Below, one piece after another: positions 17,801 through 26,353 of a stretch of 64,000 bases of DNA. Source of the stretch: Chondrinema litorale (GTDB lineage Bacteria > Bacteroidota > Bacteroidia > Cytophagales > Flammeovirgaceae); the NCBI RefSeq assembly GCF_026250525.1, contig NZ_CP111043.1, positions 186,001-250,000 of the forward strand, in the 5' to 3' direction. A program made the position numbers and the translations under genes. The number at the start of each line of letters is the position of its first letter. The first letter of the stretch is position 1. The notes beneath the pieces were generated by a model, which was not told where the DNA came from, made no database searches, and saw only the letters and a list, made by a program, of their open reading frames with translations.

Positions 17801-20800
17801 AACATCAACATTCAGTATATTGAATTCTGGTTAATGGATCCATTTACTGATGACAGAAGTCTCATTTCTGACAATGTAAATTCTGGTGGCCAATTATATT
17901 TTAACCTTGGAAGTATTTCAGAAGACTTAATTCCTGACGACAGACATTTTTTCGAAAATGGTTTACCTATCTCAGATGATGAAGATCCAGCTTCTGAAAC
18001 GGTATGGGGTAAAGTACCAAATGAGCAATATTTGACCAATGCTTTTGATAATGGTACAAATGCTAGAGAATTACAAGATATTGGTTTTGATGGTTTAAAC
18101 GATGAAGAAGAAAACATAAAATTCGAAGAACCTTTCATTTCTAGGCTACCGGCAACTCTGAGTCCTGTTGCTAGAGAACAAATTTTAGCCGACCCTTCAG
18201 CAGATAACTTCAGATACTATCTGGCTGAAGACTACATTTCTGAAGATGCCGGTGTATTGGAGAGATATAAGTTTTTCAACGGTATGGAAAACAATTCACC
18301 AGAATCTTCAGGTAGTACATACACAGAATCTTCATACCAAACCCCTGATAACGAAGATTTAAACAAAGACCAGACAGTTTCTGATATTGAACAATACTAT
18401 CAATATACTGTTGATATTCAACCAAGTATGAGTCTTGATAATCATCCTTATATTGTAGATCAGGTAACTGGTAACAATGGAGTAAATTGGTATCAATTTA
18501 GAATTCCAATTAGAGATACAGATGTTGAAGCTATTAATGATATAAACAGTTATAAATCGATTAGGTTTATAAGAATGTTTATGACTGGCTGGAGCGATCC
18601 TGTTGTGTTAAGGATGGTTCAATTCCAAATGGTTGGTGCACAATGGAGACCATACACAGAAAGTCTTCTGAGTCCGGAGCATAAAGAATTACCTGATAAT
18701 GACAATACAACTCTTACAGTTTCAACAGTAAACATTGAAGAAAACGGATCTGGTGGAGAATTCCCATATACTTTACCTCCTGGATTCAGCAGAGATTACG
18801 ATATAACATCAACTGTAACAAGACAACTTAATGAGCAATCAGAACAAGTATGTGTAGAAAATCTGCAAGATGAAGATGCGAGAGCAATCTACAAAAACTA
18901 TGGGTTGGATGTAGTCTTTTATAAAAGACTTAAAATGGAAATTCATGCTCACGCAACAGATCAGCTAACAGATAATGAAGACCTAAGAGCATTTATAAGG
19001 TTAGGCACTGATTTCAAACAAAACTATTACGAAATTGAACTGCCATTATATCTTTCAGCAGAAGGAAGTGTAATTGATGAAGATTTATGGTTAGAAGAAA
19101 ATCAGTTAGATGTAGCAATAGAAGACTTATATACTATAAAGGTTGAAAGAAATAAAGCCGGAGCAAATACTTCTATCCCCTATCCTTCGACGGATGCTCC
19201 AAATGTGGGTAAATACAGAATTCGAGTCGTCGGTAACCCAGACTTAAGTTCTATACAAACTGTAATGCTGGGTATACGAAACCCTTCAACTACAGATAAA
19301 TCGGAGAAATCTGTCTGTGTTTGGTTTAATGAGTTACGAGTCGCTGAATATAACAAACAAGCAGGTTGGGCTACAAATATTAGTTTCAATACAAAACTTG
19401 CCGATTTTGCTCTAGTAAATGCTTCGCTTAGATATAATTCTGTCGGCTTTGGAGGTATTCAAGATGGAATATCAGATCGTGCTAGATCTGCATCATTAGA
19501 TTATGACATTTCAGCAAATGTTAATCTTGATAAAATTTTATTTGGTAAGCTTGGGCTTACATTACCTCTTTATGTAAGTTATGAGAAGAGCACTTCTAAA
19601 CCATATTTTGATCCACTAGACCCAGATGTACCTCTGAGTGTTGCCCTTGAGGCAATTAATGATGCTGCAGAAAGATCTCTGTACGAAGAACTTGTAAGAG
19701 ATATTTCCATTAGTCGAAGTATTAACCTTACAAATGTTCGGAAGAAGAAATTAAAAGAAGATGCAAAAAATCATATCTGGGATATAGAAAACCTTTCATT
19801 TACTGCTGCATATACAGATGCCTTCCAACGAGACATTAACACCGAATCGATGGAAACCCGACAATGGAGGTTAGGTGCAGTTTATGGTTATCAAAGTCAA
19901 CTAAAAGCTATTGAGCCATTTAAAAATTCTGAAGGGCTTAAATCACCATGGCTACAACTCATTAAAGACATCAATTTTAATTTACTACCAACCAGTATTT
20001 CTGTAAGAGGTGATTTAATTAGAAACTTCAGAAGAACACAGTTAAGAAATTCTGATTTAACTACAGATGGTTATCTTCCAACCTATGAGAAATCATTCTT
20101 GTTCAATCGAGCTTATGCTGTAAATTGGTCTTTATCTCAAAACCTTGGTTTAGATTATACAGCTACTGCCAATGCCATTATAGATGAACCAGAAGGAGAC
20201 ATTACTGATGCAGCGAGCGAAGTAATTAAAAATAATTTAAAAGATTTCGGTAGAATGAAAGCTTACAGCCAAACTGTTGGAGCTAATTACCGATTGCCAT
20301 TAGACAAATTTCCACTAACACAGTGGTTAAGTGCCGATACAAGATATACGGCCACTTTCGATTGGACTGCTGGAACTTTGGGTATAGCAGACTCTCTCGG
20401 TAATACGATGAGAAACAATACCAATTTCACCGCAAATGGTAAAGTTGATTTAAACAAAATATACAATTCTGTTCCAATTCTTAAAAAGATAAATAATACT
20501 GCTTCTAGTGGTAGAGGTCGACAAAAAGACCCTTTGGAAGTGAAAAAATCTGATATTCAACAAAAGATTGTTCAATTAGAGGCTAAACAGAAAAAACGAC
20601 AAGAAAAAGAAGAACAAAAAAGAATTAAGATGTTGGAAAGAATGGCTAAAGGAGATTCCTTAATGCTCGATTCCCTACTTCAATTGCCACCAGAAACTTT
20701 TAAAACTAAAAAACAAATTAAAGCCGAAAAGAAAAGATTAAGAAAGCTTGAGAAGTTGGCAGATGGAGATTCCCTAGCTTTAGACTCTTTACTAAATACA

Positions 20801-22306
20801 CCTATTGAAGATACTGGTGTAAAGCTTTCAGGAATTCCTAGAAAAGTTTCTAAGCTCAATAAAAAAATCCAGAAAATAGATGAGCAAATTGCCAAGAATA
20901 AACAAAAAGAAAAGCCGAAAGAATTAAAAGCAGTAAAAGGAATTGCTGGACTCCTACTTTCAGTTAAAAATATTACAGCGACTTACACAGAAACCAGTGG
21001 TACAACTATTCCAGGTTATATGAAAACGCCAAAGTTCTTTGGATTTGATGATGATTGGAATAGTCCAGGATTGCCATTTATACTAGGTAGTCAAGATCAA
21101 TCTATTCTGTATGAGTCAGCAGCAAATGGATGGATTTCAATGAGTCCATATCAAAATAATCCATTCCAACAAAATAGACAAAGAAGTTTAACTTTTAGGG
21201 CTAACGCTGAACCTATAAAAGACTTTAAGGTACAAATTGATGCTAAAAGAACAATTACAGATAGTTATTCAGAAAACTATAGAACAACCTTAAATGATGA
21301 TGGCTCAGTATCAGAAATTTTCGAAAGACAAACACCTGTAAGAACTGGTACTTATAGTATGTCTTTCTTTTCTATGCAAACAGCATTTACAAAAGACAAT
21401 GCTAATAATGGCAGTAGTGTATTTGATGAGTTTGTTAAAAATAGAGATATCATCTTGGCAAGGTTAGAAGTTTTAAACCCTGGTATTACATATGATTCAA
21501 ACTCACAAGATGTTTTAATACCTGCTTTTAGAGCTGCATACACAAAAGGAGATGTAAATACTACTAAAATGACTCCATTCTTGGATATTCCTATACCAAA
21601 CTGGAGAGTAACTTATAGTGGTCTTTCTAAAATACCTGCATTAAAAGATATTTTCAGAAGTGTTTCTATTACACATGGCTATTCTTCAGAATATGCTATT
21701 GGTAGCTACACTTCATCATTATTTTATGATGCTGATGACGTCGACTTATCAGTTGATGCAAGTGACGTAACATATGCAGAATCTGATACATCAGGCACTG
21801 CAGAGCCTGTTTTAATCGTGAATCAATTAACTATTAGCGAACAATTCTCTCCTTTAATTGGAATTAATTTGCGTACAAATAGTGATATAACGATTAAGGT
21901 CGATTATAAGAAACAAAGAAATATAGCTTTAAATTTAAGTAATGCAGAAGTGACTGAATTGAGAAGTAATGATGTTACTTTAGATTTAGGTATGACTAAA
22001 GCAGGTATGAAGGTTCCATTTAAGATTCATGGAATTTATAAAACTTTAGAAAATGACCTCACTATGCGAATGGCATTTACATTAAGGGATACCAAAACTA
22101 TTCAGAGAAAAATTAACGATGCACCAACAGTAACTGCTGGTAATATAAATCTACAGTTTAAACCAACAGTATCTTATCAAATTAATAAACAAGCTAATTT
22201 GCAGTTCTATTTTGAACGAAGTATAAATGAACCAAGGATCTCAAGCTCTTATAAAAGATCAACTACTTCTTTTGGCTTCCAGATTAGATATGCATTAACT
22301 CAATAA
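14891..22306 (+). CDS. sprA: SprA/Sov, outer-membrane translocon of the type IX secretion system
   Basis: With 2471 residues this is in the size range of SprA (about 2400). It has an N-terminal signal peptide (SVRKLFFCLSVFNFAVCISVEAQ), repeated beta-rich SprA N-terminal domains (QLGRFAQRLFGGDQITIQPNGSV, GKIGEKLSVNANFDTKNTF) and a very long beta-strand series ending in an aromatic outer-membrane C-terminus. SprA is the single 36-strand barrel through which T9SS cargo and gliding adhesins cross the outer membrane. The only usable start is TTG at 14891: the frame is closed by a stop at 14852 and has no ATG before the signal peptide. Residues about 1880-2015 are a Lys/Glu-rich helical insert with an internal duplication of the motif GDSLxLDSLL. 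It is followed with no gap by the convergent rhomboid gene. Confidence 0.97.
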   Translation: MLSVRKLFFCLSVFNFAVCISVEAQDENNKDSVIVNPDNLPSYRRDRYGDPFSEYRSTSPLLLSNPSSINLDISLDTTGNFYNISEKFGPYDYRTESKIPYNMYREYKERQLVKDYWKTISSSKDGDDEITGEGLAIPPIQLGRFAQRLFGGDQITIQPNGSVVLDFGGLWQRVDNPSLPIRQQRNGGFNFDQQISMALSGKIGEKLSVNANFDTKNTFQFEQQYNISYTAFEEDIIQEVQLGNVSFTSNNSLITGAQNLFGITTKMRFGKLWLNTVISNQRGSTETITIQNGAQSKEFEIRGDQYDANRHFFLAQFFRDNYERSLNSLPAITSGVTVTRVEVYVTNRNNTTQTLRNIAGFMDLGEGDPYNTSLSATPLPLNAAGNGANSLFSTISNNASVRVADNASSTLEGLGFNKGVDFELLRSARKLTDSEFTFNSQLGYISLSTALRNDEIIAVAYEYTYNGQVYQVGELTEDYQSYDDDDVIYLKMLSPSTIRTDLPMWDLMMKNIYSLSTTQLTKENFQLRAIYRDDQTGIDNPSLHEGSENIVNVPLVQVLGVDQLNSQNELQPDGVFDYVDGVTVNSETGRIIFTTLEPFGSNLETYFDETTQLQLINKYVFDDLYEGTQSDAALNTTLNKYYLKGSFQSGSSNEIILPGINIAENSVVIRAGNTLLTEGVDYTVDYSFGRVKILNEGVLISGKEIKIQYERADLFSFQQKSLLGLEAEYHLSDDIKFTGTFLHLNERPTISRVNVGSEPTKNTMWGVGIDYKSESRLLTRLVDKIPFLSTKEQSNVALKAEFAHIIPGAPGLLVGDEGTSYIDDFEQAEVPYDLTSSPQSWALGSTPQLILDKFGVSDSLEYNYKRAKLAWYTIDNAFYFTTGTRGRPENIDETEIENNYVRLIDYAEVFQNKQQGQVAQNQTSFDLAYYPDERGQYNYNYDLNPDGTLKNPEENFGAITRAISHDTDFDNINIQYIEFWLMDPFTDDRSLISDNVNSGGQLYFNLGSISEDLIPDDRHFFENGLPISDDEDPASETVWGKVPNEQYLTNAFDNGTNARELQDIGFDGLNDEEENIKFEEPFISRLPATLSPVAREQILADPSADNFRYYLAEDYISEDAGVLERYKFFNGMENNSPESSGSTYTESSYQTPDNEDLNKDQTVSDIEQYYQYTVDIQPSMSLDNHPYIVDQVTGNNGVNWYQFRIPIRDTDVEAINDINSYKSIRFIRMFMTGWSDPVVLRMVQFQMVGAQWRPYTESLLSPEHKELPDNDNTTLTVSTVNIEENGSGGEFPYTLPPGFSRDYDITSTVTRQLNEQSEQVCVENLQDEDARAIYKNYGLDVVFYKRLKMEIHAHATDQLTDNEDLRAFIRLGTDFKQNYYEIELPLYLSAEGSVIDEDLWLEENQLDVAIEDLYTIKVERNKAGANTSIPYPSTDAPNVGKYRIRVVGNPDLSSIQTVMLGIRNPSTTDKSEKSVCVWFNELRVAEYNKQAGWATNISFNTKLADFALVNASLRYNSVGFGGIQDGISDRARSASLDYDISANVNLDKILFGKLGLTLPLYVSYEKSTSKPYFDPLDPDVPLSVALEAINDAAERSLYEELVRDISISRSINLTNVRKKKLKEDAKNHIWDIENLSFTAAYTDAFQRDINTESMETRQWRLGAVYGYQSQLKAIEPFKNSEGLKSPWLQLIKDINFNLLPTSISVRGDLIRNFRRTQLRNSDLTTDGYLPTYEKSFLFNRAYAVNWSLSQNLGLDYTATANAIIDEPEGDITDAASEVIKNNLKDFGRMKAYSQTVGANYRLPLDKFPLTQWLSADTRYTATFDWTAGTLGIADSLGNTMRNNTNFTANGKVDLNKIYNSVPILKKINNTASSGRGRQKDPLEVKKSDIQQKIVQLEAKQKKRQEKEEQKRIKMLERMAKGDSLMLDSLLQLPPETFKTKKQIKAEKKRLRKLEKLADGDSLALDSLLNTPIEDTGVKLSGIPRKVSKLNKKIQKIDEQIAKNKQKEKPKELKAVKGIAGLLLSVKNITATYTETSGTTIPGYMKTPKFFGFDDDWNSPGLPFILGSQDQSILYESAANGWISMSPYQNNPFQQNRQRSLTFRANAEPIKDFKVQIDAKRTITDSYSENYRTTLNDDGSVSEIFERQTPVRTGTYSMSFFSMQTAFTKDNANNGSSVFDEFVKNRDIILARLEVLNPGITYDSNSQDVLIPAFRAAYTKGDVNTTKMTPFLDIPIPNWRVTYSGLSKIPALKDIFRSVSITHGYSSEYAIGSYTSSLFYDADDVDLSVDASDVTYAESDTSGTAEPVLIVNQLTISEQFSPLIGINLRTNSDITIKVDYKKQRNIALNLSNAEVTELRSNDVTLDLGMTKAGMKVPFKIHGIYKTLENDLTMRMAFTLRDTKTIQRKINDAPTVTAGNINLQFKPTVSYQINKQANLQFYFERSINEPRISSSYKRSTTSFGFQIRYALTQ
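20634..20800 (+). repeat. duplicated GDSLxLDSLL segment inside sprA
   Basis: Two similar segments, around 20634-20680 and 20749-20796, encode MAKGDSLMLDSLL and LADGDSLALDSLL. They are separated by a Lys-rich helix, within a charged region (codons about 1880-2015) that interrupts the beta-barrel pattern. This points to a tandem duplication inside an extramembrane insert. Confidence 0.7.
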
Positions 22307-22993
22307 TTATTTATCTGACTCTACTTCCTGCTCTTTTTGCTTAAAAGTATATTTAAAACTGTCAGATTCCAGATTTCTATAACCCTCAGTGAGATCGTTA
22401 TTTAAGTCATTATCATAGTAGATTATATCGTCTTCAACTTCATCACCTGAGGCGATATAATCTTTAAATTGGTGTGCACAATATATACCAGCTAGCAAAC
22501 CAATTAAATGAGATTCATAAGATACTCCCGGATACATAGGGAAAATTCCATAGATCATTCCTCCATACAAAAATGCTACAGTTAAAGAGATTATAACTGC
22601 TTTATTATCTTTTCTGAAAATTCCACTAAAAAATAGAAAAGAAGCAAACCCGTAAATTAAACCACTGGCACCAATGTGGTATGCATCCCTAGCAAAAAGC
22701 CAAACACCAATACCAGTTATTAAAAAAAGATAGAGAGCAACTTTATAAGCAATGTTAGGATAAAAGAATAATAGACTTGCACTCAGAATAAAAAAAGTAG
22801 CTGTATTTGAAATTAAATGTTCGTAATTACCATGGATAAAAGGCCAAAATATTAAGCCAATTAAACCATGAACAGATCTCGGGTATATACCCAAAAAACC
22901 CAAATCTATCTGCGTAATATCTTCTAAAAACTTTACTATCCAGAAAGAGGCAACGATATATGCCGGTATCTTAATACTTTTAATTATATCCAT
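22307..22993 (-). CDS. rhomboid family intramembrane serine protease
   Basis: The 228-residue protein has about six membrane helices. It shows the rhomboid signature: HGNYEHLISN (His59, Asn63) after the first loop, the catalytic GASG with Ser110, and His162 in SHLIGLLAG as the second half of the dyad. The C-terminal 50 residues are soluble and acidic. Rhomboids cut transmembrane helices within the membrane; the substrate is unknown. The stop codon abuts the sprA stop on the other strand. A terminator-like hairpin stands directly upstream of the start on the same strand, suggesting an attenuated leader. Confidence 0.92.
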   Translation of the reverse strand: MDIIKSIKIPAYIVASFWIVKFLEDITQIDLGFLGIYPRSVHGLIGLIFWPFIHGNYEHLISNTATFFILSASLLFFYPNIAYKVALYLFLITGIGVWLFARDAYHIGASGLIYGFASFLFFSGIFRKDNKAVIISLTVAFLYGGMIYGIFPMYPGVSYESHLIGLLAGIYCAHQFKDYIASGDEVEDDIIYYDNDLNNDLTEGYRNLESDSFKYTFKQKEQEVESDK

Positions 22994-23009
22994 ATACAGT
23001 CTTTAACGC

Positions 23010-23044
23010 AAAAAAATAGGATAAAGGTAGCACCCTTATCCTAT
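23010..23044 (-). terminator. terminator-like hairpin in front of the rhomboid gene
   Basis: On the minus strand, a 12-bp stem with one mismatch (23033-23044 with 23016-23027, 5-nt loop) is followed by seven T, which is a typical intrinsic terminator. It ends 17 bp before the rhomboid ATG and has no minus-strand gene within 225 bp upstream. It therefore ends either a leader transcript (attenuator) or a small RNA. Confidence 0.7.
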
Positions 23045-23222
23045 AACTTCTAAATATGAAAATGAAAAAAAACTATTTTATATATTTTTAATATTTTAAA
23101 TCTTCATTGTTTCTATTCTAAACAATGGAGGTATTTATATATTGTTTGAACCATGATTTAAAGTGAATTGTTCATTATAGATCAAAATTTTCTATTATAA
23201 TACAGAAAAATAACCAAACATA
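23016..23222 (-). ncRNA. possible small RNA or attenuated leader
   Basis: On the minus strand, an exact TAnnTTTG -7 box (TATGTTTG, 23215-23222) lies about 190 bp before the hairpin terminator, and a second perfect 8-bp hairpin (23105-23112 with 23120-23127, 7-nt loop) lies between them. No good -33 TTTG was found at the right distance. No substantial ORF is present (at best a 13-codon one). This is a candidate only. Confidence 0.3.
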
Positions 23223-23270
23223 GTATATACAAACACAAAACATACAGTCATTCAATTGTAATTTTAATAT

Positions 23271-23873
23271 ATGTACCAACACGAAGTTCTCATTATATTC
23301 ACAAAAAATCCCGCTTTAGGAAAGGTAAAAACCAGATTAGCCAAAACTATTGGCGATCAAAAAGCTTTGGCAGTCTACAATCAATTACTCCAACTCACTC
23401 AAAAAACAACTGCTACTCTCCCTTACTTAAAAATAGTTTATTACGATAATTTTGTTGATGAGAACGATATCTGGTTAAATAACTCCTACTCAAAAAAATT
23501 ACAGAAAAAAGGTTCTCTAGGTGAAAAAATGTATGATGCAATTGATACTGCATTTAATAATAAAGCAAGCAAGGTTGTAATCATAGGAAGTGACTGTCCA
23601 GAAATATCACCTAAAATTATAATTGAAGCATTTAATTCACTTAATAAGTTTGATACTGTAATCGGACCAGCAAATGATGGTGGTTATTATTTATTAGGAA
23701 TGTCTAAATTTATCCCAGATGTTTTTAAAAATAAAAATTGGAGTACCTCAACTGTAAAACATGATACTATATCTGATCTAAAAAATCTTAATAAGTCAAT
23801 TCATTTTTTACCAGAATTAACAGATATAGATAAAGAGGCAGATTATGAAAAGCTTAAGAAGCTGTTAAATTAA
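23271..23873 (+). CDS. TIGR04282-type glycosyltransferase (DUF2064)
   Basis: The 200-residue protein has the GT-A-like nucleotidyl-sugar binding motifs of the TIGR04282/DUF2064 family: FTKNPALGKVKTRLAKTIG at the start, IGSDCPEISP in the middle and GPANDGGYYLLG for metal and sugar binding. In cyanobacteria and others, members sit in arsenosugar or methylthio-sugar pathways; in Bacteroidota the substrate is usually unknown. It stands alone here, between a possible leader RNA on the other strand and a long empty region, so the context gives no pathway. Confidence 0.85.
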   Translation: MYQHEVLIIFTKNPALGKVKTRLAKTIGDQKALAVYNQLLQLTQKTTATLPYLKIVYYDNFVDENDIWLNNSYSKKLQKKGSLGEKMYDAIDTAFNNKASKVVIIGSDCPEISPKIIIEAFNSLNKFDTVIGPANDGGYYLLGMSKFIPDVFKNKNWSTSTVKHDTISDLKNLNKSIHFLPELTDIDKEADYEKLKKLLN

Positions 23874-24397
23874 TCACTCAATTATTGAGCATATAAATAT
23901 AATTTATGAAAATATATTAAAAATTTTACTCAATTTTTGATTGTAAAAACCTATTGTACCGTTCTAAAATATTAGAGTTAGATTTCTTATTTACTCAAAG
24001 CTCATCCAAATAAATGTGATAATTTTTCACTTTTTGGAAGTTTTCCTATAAAATCGATCAATTCAGATAAATAACTCATCTTAAAATTGCATCAATATAT
24101 TATAATCTCTCCTGTAATAAGTAAAATTTAAATATTCTAATTAATAATATTATTATTCTAATTTTTGAACAGCTTTTAGAGATCAATAATGGATTTTTTT
24201 CGATGAAGCATATAATAATCTAGGTGAAATTTAATTGTCTTAGCCCTTAATGATTACCATTTCCTATTATTTTTTTGCATTTTCTTTCAAAATATTCATT
24301 TGCTTGCTCATAATCAGACGCTGTAAGTTTTTAAGCTGAGTTTAAATTTTTTTAGTCTAAAATCTATCTACCTTAGCATCATTCGAAAACAATATAC
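23874..24397. other. 524-bp intergenic region, no gene seen
   Basis: This very AT-rich stretch separates the glycosyltransferase from the sigma factor. I saw no coding frame, no strong hairpin and no repeat. It presumably holds the sigma-factor promoter and may contain a long leader. Confidence 0.5.
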
Positions 24398-24424
24398 ATG
24401 TCGTTAACTAAATGTTATTATCTT

Positions 24425-25018
24425 ATGAGAAAGTACAAAATTGGAGACAGCGAACTAATTTCACAGTATAAAGCAGGAAATGAAAAAGCATTCGAAGTTT
24501 TACTTGAACGCCATAAAAATAAAATTTATACTACAATTTTGTTGATCGTAAAAGACTCTGATATTGCAGAAGACCTACTACAAGAAACCTTTATTAAGGC
24601 TATTAAAACGATCAAATCAGGAAGATATAACGAAGAAGGCAAATTTCTTCCTTGGATCTCAAGAATAGCTCACAACATGGCAATTGATTATTTTAGAAAA
24701 CAAAAACGCTATCCAACTATTGTTATGGAAGATGGAAGCAATGTTTTCAATACTTTAGATTTTGCTGAGGACTCTTTCGAATCTCGCCAAATCAAATCAG
24801 AAACTCATGCTAAATTAAGAGAGCTTATTCAAAACCTACCAGATGCACAAAGAGAAGTACTTATGATGCGTCATTATATGCAAATGAGTTTTCAAGAAAT
24901 TGCAGAAATCACAGGAGTTAGCATCAATACTGCACTTGGTAGAATGCGTTATGCATTAATCAACTTAAGAAAGCAAATGAATCAAAGTGATAAAAACTTT
25001 GAAAAAAACGGTAAATAA
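24425..25018 (+). CDS. ECF-type RNA polymerase sigma factor
   Basis: The preferred start is ATG 24425 (MRKYKIGDSELISQYKAGN), where family similarity begins; an in-frame ATG at 24398 would add nine residues. The product of about 197 residues has sigma region 2 (AFEVLLERHKNKIYTTIL, DLLQETFIKAIK, FLPWISRIAHNMAIDYFRK) and region 4 (LPDAQREVLMMRHYMQMSFQEIAEITGVSINTALGRM). There is no linked anti-sigma or SusC/SusD pair, so it looks like the stand-alone ECF type rather than a polysaccharide-utilisation regulator. A terminator follows about 100 bp after the stop. Confidence 0.92.
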   Translation: MRKYKIGDSELISQYKAGNEKAFEVLLERHKNKIYTTILLIVKDSDIAEDLLQETFIKAIKTIKSGRYNEEGKFLPWISRIAHNMAIDYFRKQKRYPTIVMEDGSNVFNTLDFAEDSFESRQIKSETHAKLRELIQNLPDAQREVLMMRHYMQMSFQEIAEITGVSINTALGRMRYALINLRKQMNQSDKNFEKNGK

Positions 25019-25120
25019 ATGCCATATAAAAAAATAAGTTTTGATAACCCTTTTACTTTGAGAGATTATTGAACAGATACTACAAGCTAATTTATTTTTT
25101 TATATAATTTAAAAGTTGTG

Positions 25121-25149
25121 AGCTGATCTAAAAAAGGTCAGCTTTTTTT
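25121..25149 (+). terminator. rho-independent terminator after the sigma factor gene
   Basis: An 8-bp stem with one T-G wobble pair (AGCTGATC at 25121-25128 with GGTCAGCT at 25136-25143) surrounds an A-rich loop, then runs into seven T. Confidence 0.75.
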
Positions 25150-25221
25150 ATTTATAAATTCCTCAATTTTTCTTAAAAAGATTTATTTAATTTAAAGAAA
25201 CAAGCTAAAAACAAATTTCTG

Positions 25222-26289
25222 ATGGCAAAAAATATTGTTGTCCTATCTGATGGAACTGGACAGGAAGGTGGAGTTGGATACAATACGAATATTTATAAAA
25301 TTTTTAATATGCTAGAAGACAGAACTCAACGTCAAATAGCATTTTACGATCCGGGACTTGGTACAGATAGGAAAAAACTTGCTGGATTAATAACTGGAGC
25401 TGGAATCTCCAAAAACATTCTAGATTGTTATAATTTTATTTTTGAAAACTACGAAGCTGGAGATAAGATTTATCTATTTGGATTTAGCAGAGGTGCTGCT
25501 ACTGTGAGAAGTTTATCTAGTTTTATTCACCTTTTCGGAATATTACCAAAATCCAGACCCGATTTAATAAAAAAAGCATTTCAGATTTATAAAATTGCGA
25601 ATGACAATAAAAGAATTAAAGAAGCAGAGGGTTTTATTGCTAAACACCATACAATGTGGACTAGAATCCATTTTATTGGTTGTTTTGACACTGTTGCTGC
25701 TCTTGGTTTTCCGTCTAAATTCTTAAATGCAATTCTAGAGCGAATTCCTTGGTATAGAAACTCTTTTCATAATTTTAAACTCAGCGAGAGCATAGAAAAT
25801 GCCTACCATGCCCTATCTATAGATGATGAAAGAAAAACTTTCCATCCAGTTTTATGGGATGCTGATATTATTCAAAATGAAAAGATCAATCAAAAGCTCT
25901 TACAAGTTTGGTTTTTAGGAATGCATACAGATGTTGGTGGTGGGTATAAAACTACTGACTTATCGGACATATCTTTGGTTTGGATGCTCGATAAAGCCAT
26001 TAAACATGGTATAAGAATATATCCAAAACATAAGATTAAGATGAATGAGTTACCAAACGGGTTTATGAATAATTCTAGGCAAGATGGATATAGTCGCTTT
26101 TTTAAAAGAAAAGTAAGATACTGGCCAAAAAACAGACTAGATAAGCCAATCATTCATGAAAGTGTGTTTTCAAGAATAAATAATTTTAACAATACTGATA
26201 ATCCTAAATACACTTCCTGGATTTTTGAATGCGAACATGGAAAAGAAGCTTGGATTAAATATAGAGATCAAACTTGGTGGAATGAATAA
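25222..26289 (+). CDS. DUF2235 alpha/beta hydrolase
   Basis: The 355-residue protein starts with KNIVVLSDGTGQ and carries the nucleophile elbow GFSRG (Ser89), the hallmark of DUF2235, the domain also found in Tle1-type T6SS phospholipase effectors. CFDTVAALG and WFLGMHTDVGGGY supply the probable catalytic Asp and His. No signal peptide is present, so the product is cytosolic or delivered by another route. No VgrG, Hcp, PAAR or adjacent immunity gene is visible, which argues for a stand-alone hydrolase, probably acting on lipids or esters. The stop codon overlaps a 15-bp perfect hairpin. Confidence 0.88.
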   Translation: MAKNIVVLSDGTGQEGGVGYNTNIYKIFNMLEDRTQRQIAFYDPGLGTDRKKLAGLITGAGISKNILDCYNFIFENYEAGDKIYLFGFSRGAATVRSLSSFIHLFGILPKSRPDLIKKAFQIYKIANDNKRIKEAEGFIAKHHTMWTRIHFIGCFDTVAALGFPSKFLNAILERIPWYRNSFHNFKLSESIENAYHALSIDDERKTFHPVLWDADIIQNEKINQKLLQVWFLGMHTDVGGGYKTTDLSDISLVWMLDKAIKHGIRIYPKHKIKMNELPNGFMNNSRQDGYSRFFKRKVRYWPKNRLDKPIIHESVFSRINNFNNTDNPKYTSWIFECEHGKEAWIKYRDQTWWNE

Positions 26290-26321
26290 GAACCCATCTT
26301 AATAATTTAAGATGGGTTCTT
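26288..26321. terminator. 15-bp hairpin overlapping the DUF2235 stop codon
   Basis: Arms 26288-26302 and 26307-26321 are perfect reverse complements with a 4-nt loop. There is no T run on either side, so intrinsic termination is uncertain; it may protect mRNA 3' ends or end transcription in both directions between convergent genes. Confidence 0.55.
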
Positions 26322-26353
26322 ACCGTATCACTTTTCTTAAAAGCTTTTGAACT

